From Nitrospirota bacterium (GTDB lineage: Bacteria; Nitrospirota; JACRHJ01): a stretch of DNA of 13,105 bases. Within the stretch, counting starts at the first letter, position 1; each line of letters opens with the position of its first letter. The stretch covers positions 1 through 13,105 of the forward strand of contig JAKAHE010000039.1 of NCBI GenBank assembly GCA_021815285.1, written 5' to 3'. Under the pieces are notes generated by a model. That model was not told where the DNA came from. It saw only the letters and a program-made list of their open reading frames with translations, and did not search any database. Both the position numbers and the translations under genes were made by a program. Shown here piece after piece: positions 13,095 through 13,105 of this stretch.

Positions 13095-13105
13095 TCAACA
13101 GTCTG
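13091..13105. repeat. Right terminal inverted repeat of the IS
   Basis: TTTGTCAACAGTCTG is the exact reverse complement of 11529-11543. It contains TTGACA reading inward, a possible -35 box, but a matching -10 at normal spacing is not evident. Confidence 0.85.

Larger units (their letters stand above)
11529..13105 (-). mobile_element. IS1182-like insertion sequence
   Basis: The ends are a perfect 15-bp inverted repeat: CAGACTGTTGACAAA at 11529-11543 and its complement at 13091-13105. The element is 1577 bases and encodes one transposase on the minus strand, split by a frameshift. The right end coincides with the last base of the window, so no target duplication can be checked there. The left flank is a copy of the internal right end, which complicates naming the insertion site. 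Family assignment rests on the transposase. Confidence 0.85.

Noticed and set aside
1..13105. CRISPR array or tRNA/rRNA genes
   Set aside because: No regularly spaced repeats with unique spacers and no tRNA or rRNA signatures were seen on either strand.

Overview
The window is about 13.1 kb of GC-rich bacterial DNA. It looks chromosomal, with an insertion sequence (IS) at its right end. The gene content (mfd followed by several secreted parvulins, mltG, a short-form SpeD, an ACL5-like SpeE, a 2[4Fe-4S] ferredoxin, a DUF166 protein) suggests a Gram-negative, probably anaerobic bacterium of the Desulfobacterota or Nitrospirota type. That placement is inference from gene families. No rRNA or tRNA is present to test it.

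Layout, left to right. (1) 3-1184, +: 3' part of mfd, entering from outside the window. (2) 1284-5408, +: an envelope block of three successive parvulin/SurA-like proteins (one with a cleavable signal peptide, two lipoproteins), then the lytic transglycosylase MltG. A good sigma-70-like promoter lies inside the end of mfd and a terminator-like hairpin sits in the leader. (3) 5558-6085, +: an exported four-TPR protein. (4) 9202-6115, -: a polyamine block. It runs speD (TTG start), an overlapping speE-like aminopropyltransferase, a tiny HicB-like protein, an intrinsic terminator, then an Orn/Lys/Arg decarboxylase. Together these could supply the amine (agmatine, or cadaverine/putrescine), decarboxylated SAM and the aminopropyl transfer step. 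(5) 9203-9792: a roughly 590-base non-coding stretch with repeats, palindromes and a strong candidate for an unannotated structured RNA (9633-9424, -) that has its own promoter and intrinsic terminator. (6) 9793-11426, +: a ferredoxin, then an OsmC-like protein whose stop overlaps the start of a Cys-rich DUF166 protein. (7) 11529-13105: an IS1182-like insertion sequence bounded by 15-bp perfect inverted repeats. Its transposase is split by a frameshift before the catalytic Glu. The outer repeat ends on the last base of the window.

The rest is mostly ordinary core metabolism. The points most worth following up are the 9633-9424 RNA candidate, the ACL5-like active-site motif of the aminopropyltransferase beside an arginine-decarboxylase-type enzyme, the OsmC/DUF166 pair, and the IS end-like sequence lying exactly over the transposase frameshift.
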